DNA from: DATGZX01 sp035296965
GTDB lineage: Bacteria > Planctomycetota > Planctomycetia > Gemmatales > Gemmataceae
NCBI GenBank assembly: GCA_035296965.1
Contig: DATGZX010000006.1
Span: 1-12,363, forward strand
DNA length: 12,363 nt
Direction of reading: 5' to 3'
How positions within the stretch are numbered: position 1 is the stretch's first letter; each line of letters opens with the position of its first letter. A program made the position numbers and the translations under genes. Below the pieces are notes generated by a model. It ran no database searches. It was not told where the DNA came from and saw only the letters and a list, made by a program, of their open reading frames with translations. Shown here one piece after another: positions 1 through 7,654 of the stretch.

Positions 1-16
1 CGTTCTTCAACGTTTG

Positions 17-490
17 ATGCATCCATGCGCAACTCCGTTTGCATGCCTTGGGCGTGGACCTCCAGTCCGCCAGCGCAACAAAACCGAAGAAAACGAGCAA
101 GCCCAAAACGTCAAAACCGTCAATGGCTTTCATCAGTCCAGCCTGGGGCGATTCATCAGCGGCAAGCCACTGCTGCTGCATTACGACACCGAATACCGAG
201 ACGAAGACGCCGATTTCGAGGCGTGCATGCCAGTCCGCCAGAGGAAAGATATTGAGGGCATCTCGGTGCGGGAACTTCCAGCCGGCCAATGCATCTCGCT
301 CGTGCATCAGGGGCCGTATGACCAGCTTGGCCGCTCATACGCCGGGATATTCGAATATCAGAAGTGCACAGTGATTTTGCCGACACGCGAAGTTTATCTG
401 AAGGGACCGGGAATGCTTTTCAAGGGCAATCCCAAGAACTACATCACCGAAATCCAAATCCTTGTCGAGACGGAAAGGAACCTGAAATGA
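17..490 (+). CDS. GyrI-like effector-binding domain protein (5' end uncertain)
   Basis: The C-terminal two thirds match the GyrI-like/AraC effector-binding fold, a small-molecule-binding module. Visible landmarks are ISVRELPAGQ, VHQGPYDQLG, YAGIFEY, LPTREVYLKGPG and GNPKNYITEIQ, the last blocks of a typical domain. No HTH is visible, so it resembles the stand-alone members rather than a complete AraC or MerR regulator. The first 40 or so residues (Pro, Arg, Lys and Asn rich) do not look like family sequence. The frame stays open to the left edge with TTG at 14 and ATG at 17, so the true start may be outside the window or the 5' part may be damaged. Between IFEY and VILPTREVY the linker seems a few residues shorter than usual (family knowledge, not aligned). 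Its stop overlaps the next start (ATGA, 487-490), implying translational coupling. Ligand unknown. Confidence 0.75.
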   Translation: MHPCATPFACLGRGPPVRQRNKTEENEQAQNVKTVNGFHQSSLGRFISGKPLLLHYDTEYRDEDADFEACMPVRQRKDIEGISVRELPAGQCISLVHQGPYDQLGRSYAGIFEYQKCTVILPTREVYLKGPGMLFKGNPKNYITEIQILVETERNLK

Positions 491-882
491 GATCAGTTGG
501 TCGTGAACTCGGCTTCGCACTCCTGGCGTGGCTGGTGCCGTTCGGGATGTCAATCTGCGTTTTTCAATTAAAGGCGAATTACCGCCCGCTATTCGAGATG
601 ATCATGTCCCTGACGCTGACAGCTAATACAGCGCTGCTGGGCCTGGTCTATCTGCGTAGGGTGACTACGAGGCATTTGATCCGAGCAGCCGGGATCGGCA
701 CGACTTGGGTGATCGCTAACTGGACCTTGGATCTCCTCATGTTCAGCGGAGGACCGATGCAAATGACTTTTCACCACTACCTGATGGACATCGCAGGGGC
801 GTATTTTGTGATTCCAGTCATTACGTTAGCCCTTGGCGCAGCGGCAGCATCGGCGACGAAAGTGCAGCCGCAGGCGCGTTGA
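487..882 (+). CDS. Small four-helix integral membrane protein, hypothetical
   Basis: A 131-residue protein with four hydrophobic segments at about residues 8-26, 36-56, 64-86 and 99-120, short polar loops and a basic tail. The charge pattern (RR after segment 2) is consistent with an inner-membrane protein. The start at 487 is chosen because AAGGA at 475-479 sits 7 nt upstream and the ATGA overlaps the stop of the GyrI-like gene. The same frame is open further upstream (ATG at 364), but that would mostly overlap the first gene. HHY at residues 96-98, before the last helix, is the only notable polar cluster within the helical core. I do not recognise a named family. Coupling to the GyrI-like protein suggests a common small-molecule response or transport-related role, which is inference only. 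Confidence 0.7.
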   Translation: MRSVGRELGFALLAWLVPFGMSICVFQLKANYRPLFEMIMSLTLTANTALLGLVYLRRVTTRHLIRAAGIGTTWVIANWTLDLLMFSGGPMQMTFHHYLMDIAGAYFVIPVITLALGAAAASATKVQPQAR

Positions 883-976
883 CCGCCGCCCGTAGAGATC
901 GAGGATTCGTGCTGCGTAAGAATGCCACACGTGTCGGGTGTGATCCTGGTTTACACGCAGGAGCGCGATAGCGCGC

Positions 977-1090
977 CCACATTATGTGGCGCAGAAAAGC
1001 GGGAGAAACGTGAAATCATCGAGAGAGTGGCAGGCAAGACCACATAACTGTTATCGCCACAGAAGACCTCTTATGTGGTCGACCACATAA
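977..1090. repeat. Cluster of TTATGTGG half-sites with perfect 20-bp palindrome
   Basis: TTATGTGGTCGACCACATAA at 1071-1090 is a perfect 20-bp palindrome. The same 8-mer recurs as TTATGTGG at 982-989 and as its complement CCACATAA at 1040-1047. The first copy is itself inside a 13-nt palindrome, CCACATTATGTGG (977-989). Four copies of an 8-mer within 114 bp is far above chance. The cluster lies between two converging genes, so it is unlikely to be a promoter operator, and neither strand shows a T-tract after the palindrome, which argues against an intrinsic terminator. A binding or recombination site for a dimeric protein (such as a tyrosine recombinase), or the relic of a mobile element, fits better. 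The protein that would bind it is not in the window. Confidence 0.6.
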
Positions 1091-1143
1091 CTTGTTAAAC
1101 GGGCAGTGAGAAGTGAATAGTGGCGAGTGGCGGGTGCTGCGCC

Positions 1144-2040
1144 TCACACCTGACCCACCCAGGTGGCGTCTGCCACCTCACGCCAACGCCCGCGGATTTT
1201 CTCGAACTGGTCGTGCGGCAACGGGCCGGCCGACAGCAGTTCGGCATTTTCGCCCCATCTGCCTGGTTTGGTCGTGCCGACGATGGCCGTATGGACTCCG
1301 GGAACGCTCAGCGTAAAACGCAGCGCGATCTCGGCGGCGCGCGCTGCCGGCCCATGCTGGATCGGATAATCGAGTTTCTGGAGGCGGTCCCAATAAGGTT
1401 GATAGTACGTGCTTGCCGGCCTTTGTGCCTCTTTCCACATGGCATTGGCAATCGGCCGCTTGGCGATCACGCCCATCTGCTTCGCGCGGGCCAGCGGCAG
1501 CGTGAGATCGAGAGCTTCCTGGTCGGCGATGCTGACCGAGGTTTGCAGCGTATCGAATTGGCCGCATGCAATGGCGTAATGTGCAGCCCGGCTGTCGCCG
1601 CTGTAGCCGATATAGCGCGTGTAACCACGTTTGCGTGCCTCTTGCAGGGCACGGATTACTTCGCCCTTGCGCAGCTCCTCTTCAGAGCAACTGTGCAACT
1701 GCACCAGGTCGACCCGGTCAGTCTTCAAACGGCGCAGGCTGCGCTCGATGCTTTGCAACAACGAGTCCGGCCGCCAGTCCTCTTTGCTGGGACCCTCCGG
1801 ATGGCCGCACTTCGTGAAGAGAAAGTACTCCTTTCTCCGGCGCGACACCGCCTGTCCAATCAAATCTTCGCTGCCCGGATAGCACTCCGCCGTATCAATC
1901 ACGTTGAGGCCGGCATCGAGGGCCGCGTTCAGCAGTTGCGTCACGGTCTCGACCGGCACTCCGTGAAAGCCAATCTCAGCGCCGCCGAAACCAAGCACGC
2001 TGACCTGCATGTCGGTCTGGCCCATCTGTCGCTTTTCCAT
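1144..2040 (-). CDS. Aldo/keto reductase
   Basis: A cytosolic NAD(P)H-dependent oxidoreductase of the aldo/keto reductase superfamily, 298 residues, the usual length for a compact (alpha/beta)8 barrel. The catalytic tetrad is complete: Asp49 (in NVIDTAECYPGSE), Tyr54, Lys77 (FLFTKCGH) and His116 (VDLVQLHS). The N-terminal MEKRQMGQTDMQVSVLGFGG and the late cofactor-phosphate segment AIVGTTKPGRWGENAE are typical. The start at 2038-2040 is supported by an AGGAGAA ribosome-binding site on the minus strand (2047-2053 on the plus strand). It is transcribed towards the preceding membrane gene and away from the sigma factor, and appears monocistronic. The physiological substrate cannot be read from sequence; such enzymes reduce aldehydes, ketones or sugars. 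Confidence 0.93.
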   Translation of the reverse strand: MEKRQMGQTDMQVSVLGFGGAEIGFHGVPVETVTQLLNAALDAGLNVIDTAECYPGSEDLIGQAVSRRRKEYFLFTKCGHPEGPSKEDWRPDSLLQSIERSLRRLKTDRVDLVQLHSCSEEELRKGEVIRALQEARKRGYTRYIGYSGDSRAAHYAIACGQFDTLQTSVSIADQEALDLTLPLARAKQMGVIAKRPIANAMWKEAQRPASTYYQPYWDRLQKLDYPIQHGPAARAAEIALRFTLSVPGVHTAIVGTTKPGRWGENAELLSAGPLPHDQFEKIRGRWREVADATWVGQV

Positions 2041-2625
2041 GGCTCGTTCTCCTGCGCGAGGGTCTTGCTGTGAAAATCTATTTGCATGTTAGCCGTCGGC
2101 CAGAGGTTGCGGCGAGGTCAGGAGACCTTCGCCTAGCGAGTGTGGCAGCGTGCCTGAATGGGCGGCAGTCGGTGAAACAATTCAAAATGCCGTCACGTTG
2201 TCGCCATCAAGTCTGCAATCTGCCTTTTCGTCAGCTCTAATGAATGGTGACACTTACTCTTGCATCCGCGTTGCATGGACCATCTGTCCTTCACTGCCGG
2301 AAGAGGGGTATCGATCACCTGTGCCCTGCCCGCTGTCATTTCCCAAGTCCGGTCCTTAATTCGTCAGTCAGCTCCCCGGCGGTGAACTGCCGGAGCATTC
2401 ATGACTCTTCTTAGAGAATCGCCAAGGCAAATCGTTCCGCGTTGCTGGAGCGATTGCAGGACTTGTAGCCAGGCGGATGGTATACTCATCGGCTGTCTCC
2501 GGGGGAGGATAACGACCTGACGGCTCAACAGCTTAGAGGCCCCGGACGTGAAGGATTTCGTATCCCCCGCCCGGGACCCGAGGGAGAAGTGTCTCCCGGC
2601 CTGCTCGCACCTGTCGGCGTTGCCC
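2041..2625. other. Intergenic region between divergent aldo/keto reductase and sigma factor genes
   Basis: About 585 bases separate two divergent genes. Apart from the reductase ribosome-binding site near 2047-2053 and a possible promoter near 2478-2486, I see no convincing gene, RNA or repeat. A 69-codon open frame at 2150-2359 has no recognisable motif or ribosome-binding site. A purine run GGGGGAGG at 2501-2508 resembles a Shine-Dalgarno site but no ATG, GTG or TTG start follows at a proper distance. The sigma frame is open back to a GTG at 2548, so part of this stretch could be coding if that start were used. Confidence 0.5.
2478..2486 (+). promoter_or_regulatory. Possible extended -10 promoter upstream of sigma factor
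   Basis: TGGTATACT fits an extended -10 element (TGn followed by a 5/6 match to TATAAT). No good -35 box lies at normal spacing, as is common for extended -10 promoters. Transcription would begin near 2493, giving a leader of about 130 nt to the ATG at 2626. Planctomycete promoter rules are poorly defined, so this is a weak call. Confidence 0.25.
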
Positions 2626-3189
2626 ATGCACGAAGTCACCCACATCCTGTCCGCGATCGAGCAGGGCGATCCGCACGCCGCCGAGCAACTGTTGCCCTTG
2701 GTATATGACGAACTGCGCAAGCTGGCCGCCACAAAAATGGCGCAGGAGGCATCAGGCCAAACGCTTCAGGCGACGGCGCTTGTACACGACGCTTATCTGC
2801 GATTGGTAGACGTTCCGAACGCCCAGCGCTGGGACAGCCGGAGGCATTTCTTCGCGGCTGCGGCCGAGGCCATGCGGCGCATCCTCGTGGAGTCCGCCCG
2901 GCGCAAGCAGCGTCTAAAACACGGGGGCGGTCGCGTCCGCGAGGCTGAGGAAAGGGACATTCCCTGCCCTGAGCGGCCGGAGAGACTACTGGCCCTGGAT
3001 GAGGCCCTGGACCGGTTGGCGGCGACCAACCCTCAGGCTGCCGAACTAGTGAAACTCCGCTACTTTGCGGGGTTTAGCAACACCCTTGCCGCTGAGTTCC
3101 TTGGCATTTCTCCGCGTAAGGCCAATCAGGTCTGGGCATATGCCCGCGCCTGGTTACGTGAAGAACTTGGCGACGACGAAGAGGGGTAG
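2626..3189 (+). CDS. ECF-type RNA polymerase sigma factor (planctomycete X6-like group)
   Basis: A 187-residue sigma-70 family factor of the extracytoplasmic-function class that would direct RNA polymerase to a special promoter set. The start MHEVTHILSAIEQGDP matches the usual family N-terminus. The frame is open back to GTG 2548, but those extra 26 residues look unlike the family, and neither start has a strong Shine-Dalgarno site. Region 2 spans about residues 5-92 (LVYDELRKLAA, GQTLQATALVHDAYLRL, HFFAAAAEAMRRILVESARRK). A basic linker follows, then region 4 at about 122-180 (LLALDEALDRLA, ELVKLRYFAGF, helix-turn-helix EFLGISPRKANQVW, AYARAWLREEL). The recognition helix departs from the more common TAxRxW pattern, which may mean a different -35 target. 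It lies 114 nt ahead of a receptor-like kinase in the same direction, a typical planctomycete pairing. No anti-sigma factor is adjacent, so regulation through the kinase is likely but inferred. Confidence 0.92.
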   Translation: MHEVTHILSAIEQGDPHAAEQLLPLVYDELRKLAATKMAQEASGQTLQATALVHDAYLRLVDVPNAQRWDSRRHFFAAAAEAMRRILVESARRKQRLKHGGGRVREAEERDIPCPERPERLLALDEALDRLAATNPQAAELVKLRYFAGFSNTLAAEFLGISPRKANQVWAYARAWLREELGDDEEG

Positions 3190-3303
3190 CGCGGGGCCGC
3201 CATCGCGCCTGCCGCGGTTTTTCTGGATTCCGTGCGCACTTCGCTGCCAAACGTCGCATTGAACTATAGAACCGAGAGCCCCAACTGGGCGGGAGCCACG
3301 GGT

Positions 3304-6300
3304 ATGCAGGAACAATCCATCTTCACCGAGGCCATTGAAAAGGAAGATCCGGTCGAACGCGCTGCCTTTTTGGATCGGGTCTGCGCCAGCGACCCGGCCC
3401 TCCGCCAGCGGATTGACAGGCTGCTCCTGCGGCACCAGCAGAGTGATAACTTCCTGGAATCGCCTAACGCTGTGCTGATTGCCAGCGCCGATGAGCCGAT
3501 TCGCGAAGGGCCGGGCACGGTCATCGGCCCATACAAGCTGGTGGAACAGATCGGCGAGGGCGGCTTCGGGCTGGTCTTCATGGCCGAGCAGCAGCAGCCG
3601 GTGCGGCGCAAGGTGGCCCTCAAGATCCTCAAGCCAGGTATGGACACCCGGCAAGTAATCGCCCGCTTCGAGGCGGAGCGGCAGGCCCTGGCCCTCATGG
3701 ACCACCCGAACATCGCCAAGGTGCTCGATGCCGGTGAGACGGCCTCGGGCCGGCCCCACTTCGTTATGGAGCTGGTCCGAGGTGTGCCCATCACCGACTA
3801 CTGCGACCAGAACCGCCTGACCACCCGAGAGCGGCTGGAGCTGTTTGCGCACGTCTGCCAGGCCGTGCAGCACGCCCACCACAAGGGCATCATTCACCGC
3901 GACATCAAGCCCTCGAACGTCATGGTGACGCTGCACGACGAGGTGCCAGTGGTGAAGGTGATCGACTTCGGCATCGCCAAGGCGCTGGGCCAGCAGCTGA
4001 CCGACAAGACGCTGGTTACCGGCTTCGCGCAAATGGTCGGCACTCCCATGTACATGAGCCCCGAGCAGGCGCATCTAAGCGGGCTGGACATCGACACGCG
4101 CAGTGACATCTACTCCTTAGGCGTGCTCTTGTACGAGTTGCTCACCGGGACAACGCCGTTCGACAAGGATCGGTTCAAGCAAGTGGGCTACGAACAGATG
4201 CGTCGGATCATCCGGGAGGAGGAGCCTCCCAAGCCGAGCAAGCGCATCAGCACGCTGGGCCAGGCGGCGACAGCTTTATCGACCAGTCGTAAGACCGACC
4301 CCCGACGATTGAGCCAGCTCTTTCGCGGCGAGCTGGACTGGATCGTCATTAAGGCGCTGGAAAAGGACCGCAACCGGCGCTACGACTCGGCCAGCGCCTT
4401 GGCGGCTGACGTACAACGGTATTTGCACGACGAGCCGGTGCAGGCGATTCCGCCGTCGGCGCGGTATCGATTTCGCAAATTCGTCCGGCGGAATCGGACC
4501 GCGGTTGGGGCCGTCAGCGTGCTAGCTCTGGCCTTGGCTGGAATGATCGCCGGCGTGCTGGCGCACAACCGTCAACTGGAGGAAACGCGCGCCGCCTCCA
4601 GGGCTACTGCCCTAGTCCAGGGCTTGGGTTCTGCCGACATAACCGCCGTGCCGCGCATCATCGAGGACCTGGCCGAGTATCGCCGCTGGGCCGACCCGCT
4701 GCTGACTCATCTGACCGAGGATAAGCGGGCTGGCTCGAAAGAGCAGTTGCGCGCCCGGCTGGCCTTGGTGACGGCGGACTCCAGCCAGGTAGAGCCTTTG
4801 AGCCGCATGTTGCTGAACGCCTCGCCACAAGAATTGCTGGTAATCCGCGCTGCTCTCCTGCCATACCGCGCGCAGATCCAGGAGTGGCTGTGGCAGGTCG
4901 CCATTGATGCCGAGGCCAAGCCCGACCAACGCTTGCGGGCGGCGTGCGCCCTGGCAGGCTTTGACCCGGACAGCGCGCGCTGGACCTTAGCGGCACCTCA
5001 TGTGGCCGCCCAGCTGGTGGCGGAAAACCCGATCCACCTGCGCGTGTGGTTGGAAGGGTTTGCTTCTATTCGGCTGGCGCTCCAGCAACCACTGGGCCGA
5101 ATCTCCCGTAACGCCGACAGCCCGGTAGAACGATCCATGGCAGTCAGTATCCTGGCCGAATTCGCTGCCGATCAGCCGGAAGTGCTCGCCGAGCTTGTCA
5201 AGGAGGCCGACGCCAGCCAATACGCCAAACTGTTTCCCGTGCTGCAAGCGCACCGCGAGCGTGCCGTCCTGTTGATGCAACAAGAGTTGCAAGAGGAGAT
5301 GCCGATCGCAGAACGAGGGGCGGACCGCGATGAACTGGCCAGGCGCCAGGCACAAGCGGCAGTGGTGCTCTTGCAACTCGGTCAGGCCCAGCCTGCGTGG
5401 CAACTGCTGCGGCACGGCCCAGACCCGAGCCGGCGCACCTATTTGCTTCACGGATTGGCTCGGCTCGGCACGCCGGCGGAAACGATCCTCCGACAGCTGG
5501 AGACAGAACCGGAAGTGTCGGTACGGCGGGCGTTGATCCTGAGTCTCGGCGAGTTTAACGGCGCACAACTGACCGCGAGCCAACGACAGCCCCTGATCAA
5601 GCGACTGCTGCAATGGTATCGCGATGACCCTGATCCAGGCATCCATTCGGCAGTCGATTGGTTGCTGCGACAGAGTCGGCAGGGTTCGGCCGCGCGAAAG
5701 ATAGATTGGCGGCAAAAGGACGCCTTGGACCAAATGGACCGTGAACTGGCGGGGCAGCCGTCGGCCGGGCGGCGTTGGTACGTTACGCGGGAGGGACACG
5801 CGCTCGCCGTGGTGCGGGATCCCACCGTGTTTCTCATGGGCTCGCCGGTTTACGAGCCCGATCGAGAATCGGAATCTGAGACACCGCACCCCAAGAGGAT
5901 ACCGCGTTCCTTCGCGATCGCCACCAAGGAGGTGACGGTGGGACAGTTCAAGCGCTTCTTGAATGCCAATCCAGAGGTCAAGCGCACGCACAAGGACTTT
6001 GAAAAGTACAGTCCGGATGAGGAGGGGCCAATCCTCTCGGTAACCTGGTTTGAATCGGCGCAGTACTGCAACTGGCTAAGCAAGCAGGAAGGGATCCCCG
6101 AGTCGCAGTGGTGCTATCCCGCCATCGAGACAATCAAGGTAGGAATGGAACTCCCCAAGGATTACTTGCATCGAACCGGTTACCGGCTGCCGACGGAGGC
6201 AGAGTGGGAATACTCCTGTCGCGCCGGTGCATTGACGAGTCGTTTCTATGGCTCATCGGAGGAGATGCTGAAAGAGTATGCGTGGTACACGAAGACGACC

Positions 6301-6603
6301 AACGACAAGCGCGCCTGGCCAGTGGGCCAGTTAAAGCCGAATGACCTTGGGCTCGTTGACATCTATGGAAATGCGATCGAGTGGTGCCAGGAGCGCAAGT
6401 TGCCGTACCGCCCTGGAAACAAAGGTCAGGTAAGTCAAGACACGGAGGAATCGACCTTAAGGGTTAACGACGATCCCCGAGTGATACGGGGATGTGGCTT
6501 CGGTACTATATCGTCGCTCGCGCGTTCTGCCTCTCGCGACTGGTTCCGACCGTCAACCCGTAACGCCCAAATGGGTCTGCGCGTGGCAAGGACGTGCCCG
6601 TGA
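3304..6603 (+). CDS. Transmembrane serine/threonine protein kinase with C-terminal FGE-sulfatase-like domain
   Basis: A 1099-residue Hanks-type kinase. The start at 3304 is preferred because MQEQSIFTEA is the family N-terminus and GGGAG (3291-3295) lies 8 nt upstream; GTG 3232 would only add unconserved residues. Kinase domain about 77-375: glycine loop GEGGFG 84-89, ATP-anchoring Lys107 in VALK, catalytic HRDIKPSN with Asp200 and Asn205, DFG 221-223, and GTPMYMSPEQA closing the activation loop. It is an RD kinase with all key residues, so it should be active. One transmembrane helix lies at about 399-420. Residues 430-830 form a helical HEAT-like region (for example VSVRRALILSLGEF). An SUMF1/FGE-type domain fills 835-1099 (MGSP, KEVTVGQFKRFL, YRLPTEAEWEYSCRAGA, DIYGNAIEWC, GLRVAR). 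The cysteine pair of true formylglycine-generating enzymes is absent at the C-terminus, where RGCGF replaces the usual RGGSF, so this domain is probably a sensor or binding module. Probably an operon with the sigma factor. Confidence 0.95.
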   Translation: MQEQSIFTEAIEKEDPVERAAFLDRVCASDPALRQRIDRLLLRHQQSDNFLESPNAVLIASADEPIREGPGTVIGPYKLVEQIGEGGFGLVFMAEQQQPVRRKVALKILKPGMDTRQVIARFEAERQALALMDHPNIAKVLDAGETASGRPHFVMELVRGVPITDYCDQNRLTTRERLELFAHVCQAVQHAHHKGIIHRDIKPSNVMVTLHDEVPVVKVIDFGIAKALGQQLTDKTLVTGFAQMVGTPMYMSPEQAHLSGLDIDTRSDIYSLGVLLYELLTGTTPFDKDRFKQVGYEQMRRIIREEEPPKPSKRISTLGQAATALSTSRKTDPRRLSQLFRGELDWIVIKALEKDRNRRYDSASALAADVQRYLHDEPVQAIPPSARYRFRKFVRRNRTAVGAVSVLALALAGMIAGVLAHNRQLEETRAASRATALVQGLGSADITAVPRIIEDLAEYRRWADPLLTHLTEDKRAGSKEQLRARLALVTADSSQVEPLSRMLLNASPQELLVIRAALLPYRAQIQEWLWQVAIDAEAKPDQRLRAACALAGFDPDSARWTLAAPHVAAQLVAENPIHLRVWLEGFASIRLALQQPLGRISRNADSPVERSMAVSILAEFAADQPEVLAELVKEADASQYAKLFPVLQAHRERAVLLMQQELQEEMPIAERGADRDELARRQAQAAVVLLQLGQAQPAWQLLRHGPDPSRRTYLLHGLARLGTPAETILRQLETEPEVSVRRALILSLGEFNGAQLTASQRQPLIKRLLQWYRDDPDPGIHSAVDWLLRQSRQGSAARKIDWRQKDALDQMDRELAGQPSAGRRWYVTREGHALAVVRDPTVFLMGSPVYEPDRESESETPHPKRIPRSFAIATKEVTVGQFKRFLNANPEVKRTHKDFEKYSPDEEGPILSVTWFESAQYCNWLSKQEGIPESQWCYPAIETIKVGMELPKDYLHRTGYRLPTEAEWEYSCRAGALTSRFYGSSEEMLKEYAWYTKTTNDKRAWPVGQLKPNDLGLVDIYGNAIEWCQERKLPYRPGNKGQVSQDTEESTLRVNDDPRVIRGCGFGTISSLARSASRDWFRPSTRNAQMGLRVARTCP

Positions 6604-6866
6604 TGTTTTTCTTCAGTCCAAGCCGAGATCGGTGGGACAGTGATCCGTGACTAAGAATGGTCACCCACTGACTCCCCCCAGTGACCCTTGAGGAAAGCAG
6701 CCGGTGAGTCCTCGCCGCCAAACAAAAGTCTCACTGGCCCAGCCCCCTGGCGCTCAGTCTGCGCGCCGGGACCATTGATTTGCTGATGGCAACGCAGACC
6801 AGCCCTTAATGCAGAAGCAAGAGTCTCATGCGCTTTCTCTCGCTGGCTGCAGAAACGGAGGTTGTC

Positions 6867-7313
6867 ATGTTCGGTCTAACCCAATTACGCACCTGGATTC
6901 TCATCTTTGTCCTTCTTTTGGGCATTCTTGTTGGTTCTACCTTTCGAATGCCAACCAGCCAGAACTCTTCCCGACTATCCGAATCACTCGCAGATCCACA
7001 TGATCTGACGCAAAAGCTAAGAGACCACGAGTTGAGTCTATACTACGTCGAGGACAGGCGGGGAACCACAGTCTACTTCACAGCAGACCCACGGCCGATC
7101 CAGGAGCTAATGAGCCTACCCGTCGGTGCCATGGAAAACCATCCAAACCTCGCCGTGCAGTGGAAGGGCACCGTTCGTTTTTCGAAGATTTCTCCCGGCG
7201 TGTTTGCAGACACTTCAGACTGGGGCGATTTCGGTCACCAGATCGGCGATTACCTGGTCTTCGGCGATCCCTCGCTCCTCCGCCAGGTCGAAAGGGTAAT
7301 TGCCAAGGACTAA
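6867..7313 (+). CDS. Small membrane-anchored hypothetical protein
   Basis: A 148-residue protein with an N-terminal hydrophobic helix (about residues 8-25, WILIFVLLLGILVGS) after a short basic start, so it is either a signal anchor or a secreted protein. The remaining 120 residues are soluble, with charged and aromatic patches (LSLYYVEDRRGTTVYF, VQWKGTVRFSKI, GHQIGDYLVFGD) that suggest a small beta-rich fold. The ATG at 6867 is preferred over an in-frame ATG at 6828 because GGAGG at 6857-6861 is 5 nt upstream and the shorter form places the hydrophobic helix at the N-terminus. I recognise no family. It follows the kinase by 263 nt, so it is probably transcribed separately, and it is followed at once by a decayed WD40 fragment. 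Confidence 0.65.
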   Translation: MFGLTQLRTWILIFVLLLGILVGSTFRMPTSQNSSRLSESLADPHDLTQKLRDHELSLYYVEDRRGTTVYFTADPRPIQELMSLPVGAMENHPNLAVQWKGTVRFSKISPGVFADTSDWGDFGHQIGDYLVFGDPSLLRQVERVIAKD

Positions 7314-7323
7314 CCGGCGCCAT

Positions 7324-7467
7324 GCGACGAGGCACACGGACCGTTTTGCCTTGACTCCGGACGGCACGAAGCTGGTGTGCACCAGACGCGATGGCTTCTG
7401 CGTCCACGATTGGAACCTGCAAGTGATCCATCGGCAACTGGCGGAAATGGGTTTGGATTGGGAATAG
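7324..7467 (+). pseudogene. Orphan C-terminal tail of a WD40-repeat protein (remnant)
   Basis: The frame ending at TAG 7465-7467 reads LTPDGTKLVCTRRDGFCVHD, then WNLQVIHRQ and LAEMGLDWE. This is the closing signature of planctomycete WD40-repeat proteins, in which a last beta-propeller strand (S/TPDGT.L......V..W.L) is followed by a helix ending in ALGLDW. The frame is open only from 7300, after a TAA at 7297-7299, and holds no upstream propeller repeats and no good start. It is therefore a fragment left after the main gene was deleted or replaced. The homologous part begins near 7340; residues before that look unrelated. Calling it a remnant rests on motif recognition, not an alignment. Confidence 0.6.
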
Positions 7468-7654
7468 CCGTGCGAGGGGTTGGGATTGGCGAGTACGAAG
7501 AAAAACCGTACTCGTTCCAAGCACAGAAAATGAAAGCGGCCGGCCACATCGAAAAAGGAACGGGTTCGAGGCAGCCAGCCCTGGCGGCGGATCCGCGCGC
7601 CGGGGACCGCTGGTTTTTTACGCGGATCGGTTATCTTCTTGAAAGGGTTGCATC

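Noticed and set aside
1120..2073. Long plus-strand open frame of 317 codons over the aldo/keto reductase
   Set aside because: It is antisense to a gene with a full catalytic tetrad and ribosome-binding site; its translation has no family motifs and arises from GC-rich codon structure.
2150..2359. 69-codon plus-strand open frame upstream of the sigma factor
   Set aside because: No ribosome-binding site, no recognisable motif and unremarkable composition; kept only as part of the intergenic description.
3154..5991. Minus-strand open frames of 306 and 334 codons under the kinase gene
   Set aside because: They are His, Leu and Arg rich shadows of a clearly coding kinase and have no recognisable domain.
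6659..6686. Possible terminator after the kinase gene (GGTCAC...GTGACC)
   Set aside because: The arms pair imperfectly around a long loop and no T-tract follows, so it is too weak to call.
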